DNA from: Abelmoschus esculentus
Taxonomy: Eukaryota > Streptophyta > Magnoliopsida > Malvales > Malvaceae
Reading direction: 5' to 3'
Length of the DNA: 64,000 nt
NCBI GenBank assembly: GCA_035048815.1
Contig: JAUCBN010000001.1
Span: forward strand, 17,995,001-18,059,000
In this document: positions 1-11,300 of the stretch, in pieces
Numbering within the stretch: the stretch's first letter is position 1
How the letters are laid out: each line of letters opens with the position of its first letter
Made by a program: the position numbers and the translations under genes
Notes under the pieces: generated by a model
Databases searched by the model: none
Told to the model about the DNA's origin: nothing
What the model saw: the letters and a program-made list of their open reading frames with translations, nothing else

Positions 1-2305
1 GGGTAATCTCAGGCATCAGTTTAGACCTTTGCTGGGGAAAGAGGTCAGGGTAGACCTGCTGCATCTAGTACCGGTAGTAGAGGCATACCTAGTCAGTTCA
101 GAGGATCTGCCAGATCAAGAGGATCTCAGCCCGGGTTGGTTTATGATACGAGGAGGCATAAGGATTGGGATGAGCCAGATGTCATTACCGGTACTTTTTC
201 TATACATGTTATTTCCTTTTTCACACAGTTAGATAATGGGTCGACATATTTGTATGTTTCTAGCTCTGTATTAGGATACTTGGAAATTCTTGTAGAGGAT
301 ACCGGTAGTTCTGTTTCTATTTATAGTCCTATAGGTAATCCTGTGGAGGTTAACAAAGTGTATAGAGATTGTCCTCTTGAGGTCCAATGGGAAATCTTTT
401 CGGCGAATCTAATGGAGTTGCATTTTGAGGAGTTTGATCTGATTTTAGGGATGGATTGGCTGTCTGCTCACCGAGTTACTCTGGATTGTGAGAGAAAAAG
501 GGCTACTTTGAGGACTTCTGATGACTGTGAGGTAATCCTTATCGGTGAGCGTAGAGGGTTTCTCTCCAATGTTGTTTCTACTCGAAAAGCGGAAAAGATG
601 ATCAGGAAGAGATCTGTGGCTTATCTTGCCTTTATTCATGACCCTAGACAATCTGATTCTAGGATGTATAAGATCCGTGTGGTGTGTGAATTCTCTGATG
701 TTTTTCTAGAAGAGTTACCGGAAGTACCCCTAAGCGGGAGGAGGTGGAGTTCGATATTGAGTTACATCCGAGGACTACTCCAGTGTTTATGGCACCGTAT
801 CAGATGGCTCCGAAAGAGCTTAAGGAGCTTCTGGATAGAGGTTTCACTCAACCCAGTGTTTCTCCGTGAGGAGCCCCGTTCTATTTGTTAAAAAGAAAGA
901 TGCGTCTTTGCGTCTGTGCATTGACTATCGGAAGGTAAACAAGTTGACAATAAAAATTAAGTACCCTTTCCCCCATATTGATGATTTGTTTGACCAGTTC
1001 CGAGGAGTTTCTGTGTTCTCTAAGATAGACCTGAGATTTAGTTATTACGAACTCAAGGTTAAGGATTCTGATATATTCAAAACAGCTTTCCGGACTCGTT
1101 ATGGTCACTACGAGTTTCTGGTAATGCTTTTCGGTCTTACGAATTCCCCTGCAACATTCATGTATATGATGAATAAGGTATTTTGACACTATCTGGATTA
1201 GTTTGTTGCGGTCTTCTTAGACGATATCCTGATCTATTCTAAGTCTAAGGATGAGCATGAGCAGCATCTCCGTATAGTATTGTAGACTCTAAGAGAGAAA
1301 CAACTTTATGCAAAATTCAGTAAATGTGAATTATGGCTATTTGAGTTTTTATTTCTAGGTCATGTTGTTTTAGCTAAAGGTATCCAGGTTGATCCGAAGA
1401 AAATTAAGGCTATCATGGAATAAAGCAACCTAAGAATATGGCAGAGGTCCGTAGTTTTCTGGGATTGTCTGGCTCTTATCGGAGATTTGTTGAGGGTTTT
1501 TCATCTATAGCCGCTCCGTTAAGTAAGCTTCTGAGGAAAGATGTTCCGTTTACCTGGTTTGAAGCCCAGTATGAGAGTTTTGAGAAACTCAAGTATGTTC
1601 TAACACAAGCAACAATTCTAACACAACCAGAGTCGGTGAAACCCTATACAGTTTATAGCGATGCCTCGTATACCGGTTTGGTTTGTGTTTTGATGCAGGA
1701 CGGGAAGGTAGTGGCTTATGCTTCTCAATAGTTGAAATCGCATGAGTGTAGCTATCCGACCCACGATCTGGAGTTAGCAGCGATGATCTTTGCTTTAAAA
1801 ATCAGGAGACACTATCTCTATGGAGAAAAGTGTTACATCTTCACAGATCATAAGAGTCTAAAGTATCTTCTCACTCAAAAGGAGCTTAATTTGAGACAAC
1901 GATGTTGGTTGGAGATTCTGAAAGATTACGATTGTGAGATTCATTACCATCTTGGTAAAACTAATGTCGTTGCGGATGCTTTGAGTTGCAACGCCATTTC
2001 TGATTTGAGAGCTTTGTTTGCTCGGATGAGTTTGTTCAAGGATGACAGTTTGTTGGAGGAGTTTTGTGTTGTTTCTGAGATTCAGGTTGAGCAGCTCAAT
2101 GATCCTTTCTTGGCTCACCATATTGCGGAGGTCAATGAGGGAGTATCTTAGGACTTTTCTATTGATCAGGATGAAGTTTTGTGTTTTCGGAGCCAATATT
2201 GTGTACCAAGGAACTTTGAGTTGAAACAAGTTATTCTTCGAGAGGCTCATGATAGTCCCTATTCTATGCATCTTGGTGGGGACAAGATGTATAAGAATCT
2301 CTAGG
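1..2305 (+). pseudogene. gag-pol: Tekay/Del-type Ty3-gypsy pol fragment, truncated and broken
   Basis: Decayed polyprotein of a Ty3-gypsy chromovirus. From left to right I see the end of the gag-protease linker, a protease with DNGSTYLY in place of the usual D-x-G-S site and the later LILGMDWLS motif (about 430-475), reverse transcriptase (KKKDASLRLCIDYRKVNK near 890-945, FSKIDL near 1020), RNase H (YSDASYTG near 1650-1680, FTDHKSLKYL near 1840, VVADALS near 1970) and the start of the integrase zinc-binding region (SMHLGGDKMYKNL near 2265-2300). The order protease-RT-RNase H and the wording of these motifs fit the Tekay/Del clade rather than the CRM-like elements elsewhere in the window. Frameshifts lie near 750 and 860-870, with in-frame stops near 1184, 1283, 1422, 1729 and 2149. 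The fragment starts before the window and ends abruptly at the 170-bp satellite, so the integrase core and 3' LTR are missing. It is a dead remnant. Confidence 0.85.
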
Positions 2306-3268
2306 AAACAACTTAGTCATAAATTTTTAGCTTTTTTCTTAGTTAAAATTCGAACGGATTCTCTACAAAATCGATTAAGACATGCACGTTTTAATCCCAA
2401 CAAAATGATAACCAAATGTTATTAAATCAAATTTTATAAGTTTAAATAGTTAATTATGGGCATTTGAAAAAAATTATACAGTTTAGTCAAAAAATTTTAA
2501 CTTTTTACACTGTTAAAATTCGAACGGATTCTCTATAAAGCCGATTAAGATATGTACGTTTTAATCCTAACAAAACAAAAACCAAATGTTATTTAATCAA
2601 ATTTTATGAGTTCAAATAGTTAATTATGGACTTTTGAACAAAATTATACAACTTATTCACAAATTTTTAGATTTTTACTCGATTAAAATTCGAACAGATT
2701 TTCCAAAAAGCCAATTTCGACATGAATATTTTAATCCCATCAAAACGACTACCAAATATTATTAAATCAAATTTTATGAGTTCAAATAGTTAATTATGGG
2801 CTTTTGAACAAAATTATACAGCTTAGTCACAAATTTTTAGCTTTTTTCTCAGTTAAAATTCGAATGGATTTTCTATAAAGCCAATTAAGAAATTCACGTT
2901 TTAATCCCAACAAAACGACAAGCAAATGCTATTAAATTAAATTTTATGAGTTCAAATAGTTAATTATGATATTTTGAACAAAATTATACACCTTAGTTAT
3001 AAATTTTTAGCTTTTTTCCCAGTTAAAATTTGAACAAATTCTTCAAAAAAGCCCATTTAGGTTTACAAATTTTAATCCCAACAAAACGACAACCAAATTT
3101 TATTATATCAAATTTTATGAGTTCAAATAGTTTGTTAGGGGCTTTTGAACAAAATTATACAATTTAATCGGAAATTTTTAACTTTTTTTCTCAGTTAAAA
3201 TTAGAATGAATTCTCTATAAAGCAAATTTAGACAAGTACGTTTTAATCCCAACAGAACAACCAAATGT
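2306..3268. repeat. AT-rich tandem satellite, about 170-bp period, 5-6 copies
   Basis: The landmark CGAACGGATT and its variants recurs at about 2351, 2521, 2691, 2861, 3031 and 3203, a spacing of 170, 170, 170, 170 and 172 bases. Each unit also carries AAATTTTTAG, TTTTAATCCCAACAAAACG and an AAATTTTATGAGTTCAAATAG-like segment in the same order. Units differ at roughly one base in ten, so this is an older array. The length lies in the 150-180 bp class common for plant centromeric and subtelomeric satellites. The left edge abuts the Tekay-like pol fragment and the right edge an unassigned remnant. No coding potential is seen. Confidence 0.9.
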
Positions 3269-3499
3269 GAAACGCGTCGTAAAGTGTCAAAAATAAATTC
3301 CTTATTCTCAAATAAATAATAGAAAACTAAATATTATGTATACCGATTCACTTGTGTTTTTTATTTTTCTTTCATAGAGCAGGAAGATCAAAAGAAGACA
3401 TATTATGTATACCAATCCCTGTGGAGACGATACACGATAATACTTATCACTTTCTTACTTGACGACGTGTACACTTGCATTACAATTGCGCATATATAG
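3269..3499. other. Unassigned remnant between two satellites
   Basis: About 230 bases that belong to neither neighbouring satellite. The part near 3410-3475 (CCCTGTGGAGACGATAC, then GACGACGTGTACACTTGCA) resembles wording I associate with the LTRs of other plant Ty3-gypsy elements, but no terminal motif or primer site is clear. Treat as an LTR scrap of unknown family. Confidence 0.35.
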
Positions 3500-4144
3500 C
3501 ACGCATCTATATGTTGTGATGAATGACCCCTCTCTTCGAGTGCATGTCATAATGAATGGTCTCTTTCTTAGAGCGCATACCGTGAAGGATGATCCTTCTC
3601 TTTGAGTATATGTCGCGATGAATGACCCTCTCATCGAGCGTTTGTCATAGTGAATGTCCCTCTCTTTCATCATATATCGTGGTGGACGACCCCGTACTTC
3701 GAGCGTATGTCGCGATGGATGACCCCTCTCTTCGAGTGTATGTCATGGTAAACATGTCCCTTTCTTTGAGCGTATACTGTGATGGATGACCTTTCTCTTT
3801 GAGTGTAAGTCGCGATGAATGACCCCTCTCTTCGAGTGCATGTCATGGTCAACGGGTCCCTTTCTTAGAGATGGATGACCCTTTTCTTTAAGTGTTTCTC
3901 GCGAAGAATGACCTCTGTCATCGAGTGCATGTCATAATGAACGGTCCCTCTCTTTGAGCGTATACCGTGATTGACGACACCTCTATTTGAGTGTATGTCC
4001 CGTTGAATGACCCCGCTCTTCCAGTGCATGTCATGGTGAACGGTCCCTCACTTTGAGCATATACCGTGATGGAGAAGCCCTTTCTTTGAGCGTATGTCAT
4101 GATAAATAACTCAAGTTTTCGAGCGCATGTCATAATGAATGGTC

Positions 4145-4188
4145 ATAATATAAGGTATGGGCAGAAACTAAGGTTGGGAGTGCATATA
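4145..4188 (-). repeat. LTR-end fragment embedded in the satellite, copy a
   Basis: Satellite phase is broken by a segment reading AAGGTTGGGAGTGCATATA. Its reverse complement matches the start of LTR G at about 45464-45502 (TATGTGCACGCCCAACCTTA). A second copy lies 452 bases downstream in the same satellite context, so the fragment was captured once and then amplified with the array. Confidence 0.75.
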
Positions 4189-4596
4189 CCGTGATGGACG
4201 ACCCCTCTCTTTGAACGTATGTCATGATGAATGACCTCTCTCATCTAGCATATGTCATAATGAAGGGTCCCTCTGTTTGAGCGTAAACCGTGATGGACGA
4301 CCCCTCTCTTTGAGCGTATGTCATGATGAATGACCCCCCTCTTGTGTCTTTCATAATGAACGATCCCTCTCTTTGAGCGTATACCGTGATGGACAACCCT
4401 TCTCTTTTAGCGTATGTTGCGATCAATGACTCCTCTCTTCGAGTGCATGTCACAGTGAACGGTCCCTTTCTTAGAGCGTATATTGTGATGGACGAGCCCT
4501 CTCTTTGAGCATATGTCGTAATGAATGACCCCTTTCTTTGAGCGTATGTCGTGATTAATGATTCAATTTTTCGAGCGCGTGTCATAATGAATGGTC

Positions 4597-4640
4597 ATAA
4601 TATATGGTACGGGCAGAACCTAAGGTTGGGAGTGCACATA
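4597..4640 (-). repeat. LTR-end fragment embedded in the satellite, copy b
   Basis: Same foreign segment as at 4145-4188, with the same flanking monomers and spaced 452 bases from it. It differs from copy a by a few substitutions. Confidence 0.75.
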
Positions 4641-6029
4641 CCGTGATGGACGACCCCTCTCTTTGAGCGTATATCATGATGAATGACTCCTCTCATCTAG
4701 AATATGTCATAATGAAGGGTCCCTCTCTTTGAGCGTATACCGTGATGGACAACCCTTCGCTTTGAGCGTATATCATGATGAATGACACCTCTCTTCGAGT
4801 GCATGCCACAGTGAATGGTCCCTTTCTTATAGCGTATAACGTGATGGACGACCCCTCTCTTTGAGCATATGTCGTGATGAATGACCCCTCTCGTCTAGCG
4901 TCTGTTGTGATGAACGGTCCCTCTCTTTGAGCGTATACCATGATGGACGATCCCTCCCTTTGAGTAAACATCGCGATGAATGACCCCTCTCTTCGAGTGT
5001 ATTTCATAATGAACAGTCCCTCTCTTTGAGCGTATACCGTGTTGGTGGAGCCTACTCTTTGAGCGTATGTCGCGATGAATAACCCCTTTCTTTGAGTGCA
5101 TGTCATAATGAACAGTCCTTCTCTTTGAGCGTATACAATGCTGGACAAACCTTCTCTTTGAACTTATGTCGCGATAAATGACCCATCTCTTCGAGTGCAT
5201 GTCATGGTGAACGGTCCCTCTCTTTAAGGATAAAGTGTGATGGATGACCCTTCTCTTAGAGCGTACGTCGTGATGAATGACTCCTCTCTTCGAGTGCATG
5301 TCATAATAAACGGTCCCTCTCTTTGAGCATATACCGTGATAGACGATCCCTCTCTTTGAACGGATGTCGCGATGAATGACCCTCTCATCGTGTGCATGTC
5401 ATAATAAATGCACCCTCTCTTTGAGCGTATACCATGACGGACGACCCCTCTCTTTGAGCGGATGTTGCGATGAATAACCCCTCTCTTTGAGTGCATGTCA
5501 TAATGAACGGTCCCATTCTTTGAGCTATGTCGTGATGAATGACCCCTCTTCGAGTGCATGTCATAGTGAACGGTCCCTTTCTTAGAGCGAATATCGTGAT
5601 GGACAAGACCTCTCTTTGAGCGTATGTCGTGATAAATAACCTCTCTTTTGTAGCGTCTGTCATAATGAACAGTCTCTCTCTTTTAGCGTATACCGTGATG
5701 GACGTCCCCTCTCTTTGAGCGTCTGTCGGGATAAACGACACCTCTCTTCGAGTGGATGTCATAATGAATGGTCCCACTCTTTGAGCTTATACCGTGATAG
5801 AGGTACCCTCTCCTTGAGCGTATGTCGTGATTAAGGACCCCTCTATTCTAGTGTCTTTCATAATAAACGTTCCCTCTCTTTGAGCGTATACCGTGAAGGA
5901 CCCCCTCTCTTTGAGCATATGTCGCGATGAATGACCCTTCTCTTCGAGTGTAAGTCATAATGAATGATCCCTCTCTTTTAGCATATACCGTGATGGAGGT
6001 TTCCTCTCTTTGAACACATGTCGCGATGA

Positions 6030-6034
6030 ATGAC
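6030..6034. other. Target-site duplication of CRM-1, left (ATGAC)
   Basis: ATGAC belongs to the satellite monomer and directly precedes the LTR start. It is repeated exactly after the 3' LTR at 14172-14176. Confidence 0.95.
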
Positions 6035-6374
6035 TGATGTGAGCACATCATGTCAAGTTCAACAGGTTGATCCGGAGGTCTTACCATCAGGACCTATCAC
6101 ACGTTCTAAGGCAAAGAAATACAGGGAAGCTCTTTTCCTTACTTGTACTAACATTTCAGATTCATTTGAGAATGTTCATGCCTTAGAATATGTTGTTTAT
6201 AATGTGTTGCATGCTGATATGTGACATATTTAGGTATATATATTAGTATGTGTGTTTACTTATGTATATACTATGTTAATTATGTTTGCATTTGGTTTTA
6301 AGTGTGTTTGTGTGGTAAAATAAGACTACAAGGCTTTTTAGATGTGTTTGCCTTGTTCTAATATAGGTACTTAG

Positions 6375-6600
6375 GAGAACCTTAGCTCAAGTGGGCATAC
6401 CCAGCTCATCTCCAGCTCAGGAGAGCGTATGCAGTTCAATACCAGCTCAAGTGGATTATATTTAGCTCAGAAGAAGCTCAATGGTGTACACGCAGCTCAC
6501 CTTAGCTCGGGGCAGCTCAGAGGCTTAGCTCCCAGCTCCATTTAGCTCCTAACACTCTTAGCTAGTTCGTTTCAGCTCATCTCCATTTCCAGCTCAACTC
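6375..6600. promoter_or_regulatory. AGCTC motif cluster in the CRM-1 LTR (U3)
   Basis: I count about 14 AGCTC pentamers in roughly 225 bases, mostly as CAGCTC or TAGCTC, 10-25 bases apart, upstream of the TATA-like box. The same cluster recurs in the other CRM-like LTRs except that of CRM-3, and in LTRs E, F and G. Its position upstream of the presumed start fits a regulatory role, but that is inference. Confidence 0.5.
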
Positions 6601-6956
6601 AACTCAAGTTGAAGTGACCTACAGTAGCTGAAACCTATCGTACACGAAGAGCAGGTGTCCTACGCATGTGCCATGCATGTGGGGCCCACATAGCACCCTT
6701 TTCCACAAGTTTGGGCGTCCAAAAGCAAGCAAGCCAAACAAGGCCCTTGTTTTGAAGACAATCAGCAACATTGGATAAGAATGAGTGGTTTCTTATTCAA
6801 ATTCAAACATTAAACACATGTTTAATGTGTTTTAAGTTCCAAAACATGTGGCTAAGGATATTAGGAGCCTAGGAGAAGTTATTTGAGCATTTAAATTTTA
6901 ATTTTCGTTTGAATTAAGGCCACAAATTCAAATTTGGCCAACTTCTCCTTTATTCC

Positions 6957-6965
6957 TATATATTT
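6957..6965 (+). promoter_or_regulatory. TATA-like box of the CRM-1 5' LTR
   Basis: TATATATTT, downstream of the AGCTC cluster. An AATAAA at 7002-7007 follows, which is the order expected at the U3/R boundary. The same pair is at 13636 and 13681 in the 3' LTR. Confidence 0.5.
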
Positions 6966-7495
6966 ACTTAATTTTGTAAAGACAAGGGTAGATATTTTAT
7001 GAATAAAATCACTTGTGAGATTTTCTCTCAATTTCAGTTCTTCATTGAACTTTTCTTGACAAATTCAGACTTTGTTTGAGTGTGTCAAATCCTTGATACT
7101 TCGGGTTCTTAGATCGCTATCTAGAGGATCCAAGTCCGTTGACGAAGAACGTATTCGATTCGGGTCCGCTCAGTATATTGTTCGGGTTCTTTCGAGTTCA
7201 ACGTCGTTGTTATTTCCCAGCAACTTAAACATCCAATTCTGCCATTTTGGATGTTTTAATGCTTCCATGAAAGCCCTCGGAGCATTTCATCTTCATTAAC
7301 TTCCAGAAACTGCCAGAATTCCTTCATCCCTTTTCTTCTTTGTTTCAGTTTTTTTTTTCTTTGTTTTCTTATTGTTTTAACATCAATCTAACATCCATAA
7401 TGTTGTGTTTATTGCAGAGACTTGCTTGCTATTATCCTAGATCCGTTTCAAACAAGGATCGTTGTTTTTGAAGCAACGAATCCCCCAATATCATA

Positions 7496-7508
7496 TGGTA
7501 ATTAGAGC
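7496..7508 (+). other. Primer-binding site of CRM-1 (initiator Met tRNA type)
   Basis: TGGTAATTAGAGC lies two bases after the LTR. It is a slightly altered form of TGGTATCAGAGC, the complement of the 3' end of initiator methionine tRNA, which is intact in CRM-2 at 29891-29902. Confidence 0.85.
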
Positions 7509-8329
7509 TTTGGTTGGATATTAGCACTTTCTGCACTACATATATCAAAAACAACAAAAGAAAAAAAAATAAAAAAAATTCGAAATTCTACAAAAAAAGA
7601 AAGTCAAAGTCAACAAAAGAAATTCAAAAAATTTGAAAAAAAAATCACATTTGAATATTTAGTGTATTTTCATGTTTATATGTGCTGTTTGACCACAAAA
7701 ATGATGAAGGATGCTTACGTTTACCATGGAATGCTTCTAAATCACTTAAAACGACGTGTTCTTGTTTGTTCGGTGATAGGATTGTGGTAAGCATTTCTAA
7801 TGCAGTAAGTACTTCATTTCCAGCCTTAATTCACTTTGTTCTTCATTAATTCCAGCCTTATTCTTGTATTCCTTTTTTTTTTACAGCCTTGTTTTTCTTT
7901 CTTTTTTACTTTCTAGCATTGTTTTTCTTTTGTTTTACTATCCAACCTTGCTTTTTGTTTGTTTTCTTTATTTTCCAGCCTTTGTGTCATCTAAACAGAC
8001 CCTAATTCACTTTTAACTCTTGTTTGTACCACCGTTACATATATCTTGGAGTTTGACACAGATAACAAGTTTGAAGGATCAGATTAGTTCCTTAAAGAGC
8101 TGTTTGTAAGAGAACGAGAGGAAAAGGCATTTGAGAGTGTGAGCACAGAAGGGGAATCAAAAGAGCCATTCAAGTATTCCCGAGTGAAACACGAGCGCTG
8201 AGTGTTACTTTGTTGAGTGCATTGTTCTTTTGGAGTGATCTGCGAGAATTTGTTGTGTGTGCAGTGAGGGACTTTAAAATTTCGTTTATTTAACACAATA
8301 GTTTTCTTTTCTTGTTTTTCGTTGCTGCA
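7509..8329 (+). other. 5' leader of CRM-1
   Basis: About 820 bases of A/T-rich, low-complexity sequence (A-runs near 7560-7650, T-rich stretches near 7870-7980) between primer site and gag ATG. CRM-2 and CRM-4 carry the same leader. CRM-3 keeps only its last part. No conserved reading frame is seen. Confidence 0.7.
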
Positions 8330-11300
8330 ATGATAGGTAATGACGATCGTGGTCCCGGTGGAAGTAATCCACCAGATTTGCAAATGCAGGGTTTTACTCG
8401 AACCTTGCAGCGTCTTTTAGACCAAGCATTGGAGCCTATTCAGTCTCGTTTGGATAGAATAGATGGGGGTGGTTCCCAATCTGTCCAAAATGAGAATCTT
8501 GATGAAAACGACGTCGAACAATCACCACGGACGAATCAACGACCAGGACGTGCAGTTGATGATAATATTTCTGACATAAAAGTTGCTATACCTTCTTTTC
8601 AGGGACGTTCAGATCCAGATGCTTATCTAACATGGGAAAGTAAAGTTGAACACGTTTTCGAGTGTTACAATTACTCGGAACAAAAAAAAGTTCGACTAGC
8701 AACTTTGGAGTTTGTTGACTATGCACTATTGTGGTGGGATCAATTACTGGTTAGTCGACGACGTGCGGGTGAAGGACCAGTGAGAACATGGGACGAAATG
8801 AAGCATATCATGCGGAAACGGTTTGTTCCTTCTCACTATCATCGTGATTTATTTCAGAAATTACAAACTTTGAAACAGGGCAATAGGAGCGTCGAGGACT
8901 ATTTTAAGGAAATGGAGATGTCCATGATGCGTGCGAACATAGTTGAGGATCGTGAGGCGACTATGGCTCGGTTTATGGCAGGTTTGAATTCTGAAATTGC
9001 TAACGTTGTTGAATTGCAGCATTATGTCGAATTGGATGACATGGTGCATATGGCGATGAATATTGAGCGGCAACAACGTAGAAAAGTTTCTACTTGAGGT
9101 AATACTACTCCATTTAAATCTTTTACGAATCCATTATATACCCCTAACCATGCTAGGAAACGAGCACCACAAGCGCCACTTCGGATTCAAGAACAAGGCG
9201 AGTCTAGCAAGCCAAAGTCTCCCGTTGCTGATAATGGGCATGGTAAACAAAAAGTGGTTGTACGAGAGAGATCGAGAGATATTCAATGTTTTAAGTGCCT
9301 TGGTCGAGGACATGTTGCTAGCCAGTGTCCTAATCGTAGGGTTATGTTGATGCGAGATGATGGAGAGATTGAGTCAGATTCTGAAGAAGAACCACATGAG
9401 ATCCCTGATAAAGATGATAAAGAGGATGTCCTAGAAGTTGTTGAGACTGGTAAGGTAATGGAAATTATGGTTGTTAAACGTAGTCTGAGTGTGCAACAGG
9501 TTCAGGATGAACAACAACGCGAGAATATCTTTCACACGCGATGCAAAATTCAAGATAAGGTATGTGTTGTTATTATTGATAGCGGTAGTTGTACTAATGT
9601 TGCTAGTTCAATGATGGTTGACAGGTTAGGTCTCAAGACAACAAAGCATCCGAATCCGTACAAATTGCAATGGTTGAATGACGGGGGAGAACTTAAAGTA
9701 ACAAAACAAGTTGTTATACCGTTTTCGATCGGAAGTTACAAGGACGAGGTCCTTTGTGATGTTGTGACGATGGATGCTACTCACCTTCTTTTGGGACGCC
9801 CTTGGCAATATGACAAGAAGGTAATGCATGATGGTTTTACAAATCGATACTCTTTTATGCATGCAGGTAAGAAGATTACTTTGGCTCCTTTGACACCGAG
9901 TCAAGTGATGGAAGATCAAGCAAGCTTAAAAAAGAGTAAGAAAGCTGCAAAGGAGAAGAAAAAGATGAATGTTTATGCAAGCAATCGAGAAATCAGGAAA
10001 TGTCTTTCCTCTCACCAATCTTTGCTTATTTTAATGTTTAAAGATTATTATTTATTGACTGACTTTCCTTCTGATTTGCCTGCATCAATTGTTTCCCTTT
10101 TGCAGGAATTTAAGGATGTGTTTCCGGAAGAAACACCGAGGGGATTGCCACCTCTTCGTGGCATTGAGCACCAGATTGACTTTATCCCAGGTGCTACTAT
10201 TCCAAATCGTCCAGCTTATCGAACTAACCCCGAAGAGACGAAAGAGCTTCAAAGACAAGTGACAGAATTAATGGACAAGGGTTATATTCGAGAGAGTCTG
10301 AGTCCGTGTGCTGTTCCGGTACTATTAGTGCCGAAGAAAGATGGGTCTTGGAGGATGTGTGTAGATTATAGAGCTGTGAATCAGATTACAATTAAGTATC
10401 GTCATCCTATTCCCAGACTTGATGATATGTTGGACGAGCTTTGTGGAGCCGTCATCTTCTCCAAAATTGACCTAAAGAATGGATATCATCAGATTCGCAT
10501 GCGAGAAGGCGATGAATGGAAGACAGCCTTCAAAACGAAGCTAGGTTTGTACGAATGGTTAGTAATGCCTTTTGGCTTAACTAATGCACCTAGTACTTTT
10601 ATGCGATTGATGAATCATGTTCTGCGATCTTTTATTGGAAAGTTTTGTGTTGTATATTTTGACGATATTTTGATTTATAGCAAGACTTTGCAGGATCATG
10701 TAGAACATTTGAGAGTTGTTTTACAAACTTTGCGAGAAGAAAGATTGTTTGGTAACATAGAGAAATATGTGTTTTGTACTGACAAACTTACATTTCTTGG
10801 TTACATTGTTAGTGCACAGGGTGTTGAAGTCGATCCTGAGAAGATAAAGGCAATTCAGGAATGACCACAACCGACATCGATTACTCAGGTTAGATCTTTT
10901 CATGGCTTAGCTAGTTTCTATCGTCGGTTTGTTCCTAACTTTAGTTCTATTACGCACCCTTAACAGGGATTATTAAGAAGAATTCTAGCTTCTTATGGGG
11001 TAAAGAACAAGAAGATGCCTTTTTGAAAATTAAGGATTGTTTAACGAAGTCACCTGTGTTAGCCTTACCTAACTTTGATAAAACTTTTGCAATTGAATGT
11101 GATGCTTCTAGAGTTGGTATAGGCGCTGTGCTAATGCAGGAAAAAAGGCCCATTGCATACTTCAGTGAAAAGCTTAGTGGAGCAACATTGAATTATCTAG
11201 TCTACGACAAGGAGATGTATGCACTAATTCGGGCATTGGAGACATGGCAACATTACTTGTTGCCTAAGGAGTTTGTGATTCACACTGATCATGAGGCTTT

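Larger units (their letters stand above)
3500..6034. repeat. 33-bp / 99-bp satellite array, segment 1
   Basis: Tandem 33-bp monomers in three alternating variants. In + orientation they begin ATGTCGCGATGAATGACCCC, ATGTCATAATGAACGGTCCC and ATACCGTGATGGACGACCCC, and each ends with a TCTCTT(T/C)GAGYGY-type tail. Three monomers make a 99-bp unit. Units differ by scattered substitutions and small indels. Because 33 is a multiple of three and the monomer lacks stops in some frames, long minus-strand reading frames with an 11/33-residue period appear. I do not treat them as genes. A foreign 44-base segment interrupts the array twice (4145-4188 and 4597-4640). The right end is the insertion site of CRM-1. 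Confidence 0.95.
6035..7493 (+). repeat. 5' LTR of CRM-1
   Basis: Begins TGATGTGAGCACATCA and ends AATATCA. The first 190 bases duplicate the C-terminal codons of pol, as the 3' LTR does. A cluster of AGCTC motifs lies at about 6380-6600, a TATA-like element at 6957 and AATAAA at 7002. Length is 1459 bases. Confidence 0.93.

Noticed and set aside
3500..6034. Regular short repeats resembling a CRISPR array
   Set aside because: The units are contiguous 33-base tandem monomers with no unique spacers, in a plant-type genome.
3455..6087. Many minus-strand frames of 60-150 codons with MTCTRREGSF/TVYAQREGPF repeats
   Set aside because: They follow directly from the 33-base satellite period. They overlap each other in two frames and have no start context or non-repeat domain.
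7072..7299. 75-codon frame in the CRM LTR (also at 13751 and 30324)
   Set aside because: It recurs only because the LTR recurs. It lies in the R/U5 region and has no recognisable domain.
8312..8329. Upstream gag start (TTG, residues MFFVAA)
   Set aside because: Not an ATG. The first ATG in this frame is 8330, giving MIGN/MTGN shared by all copies.
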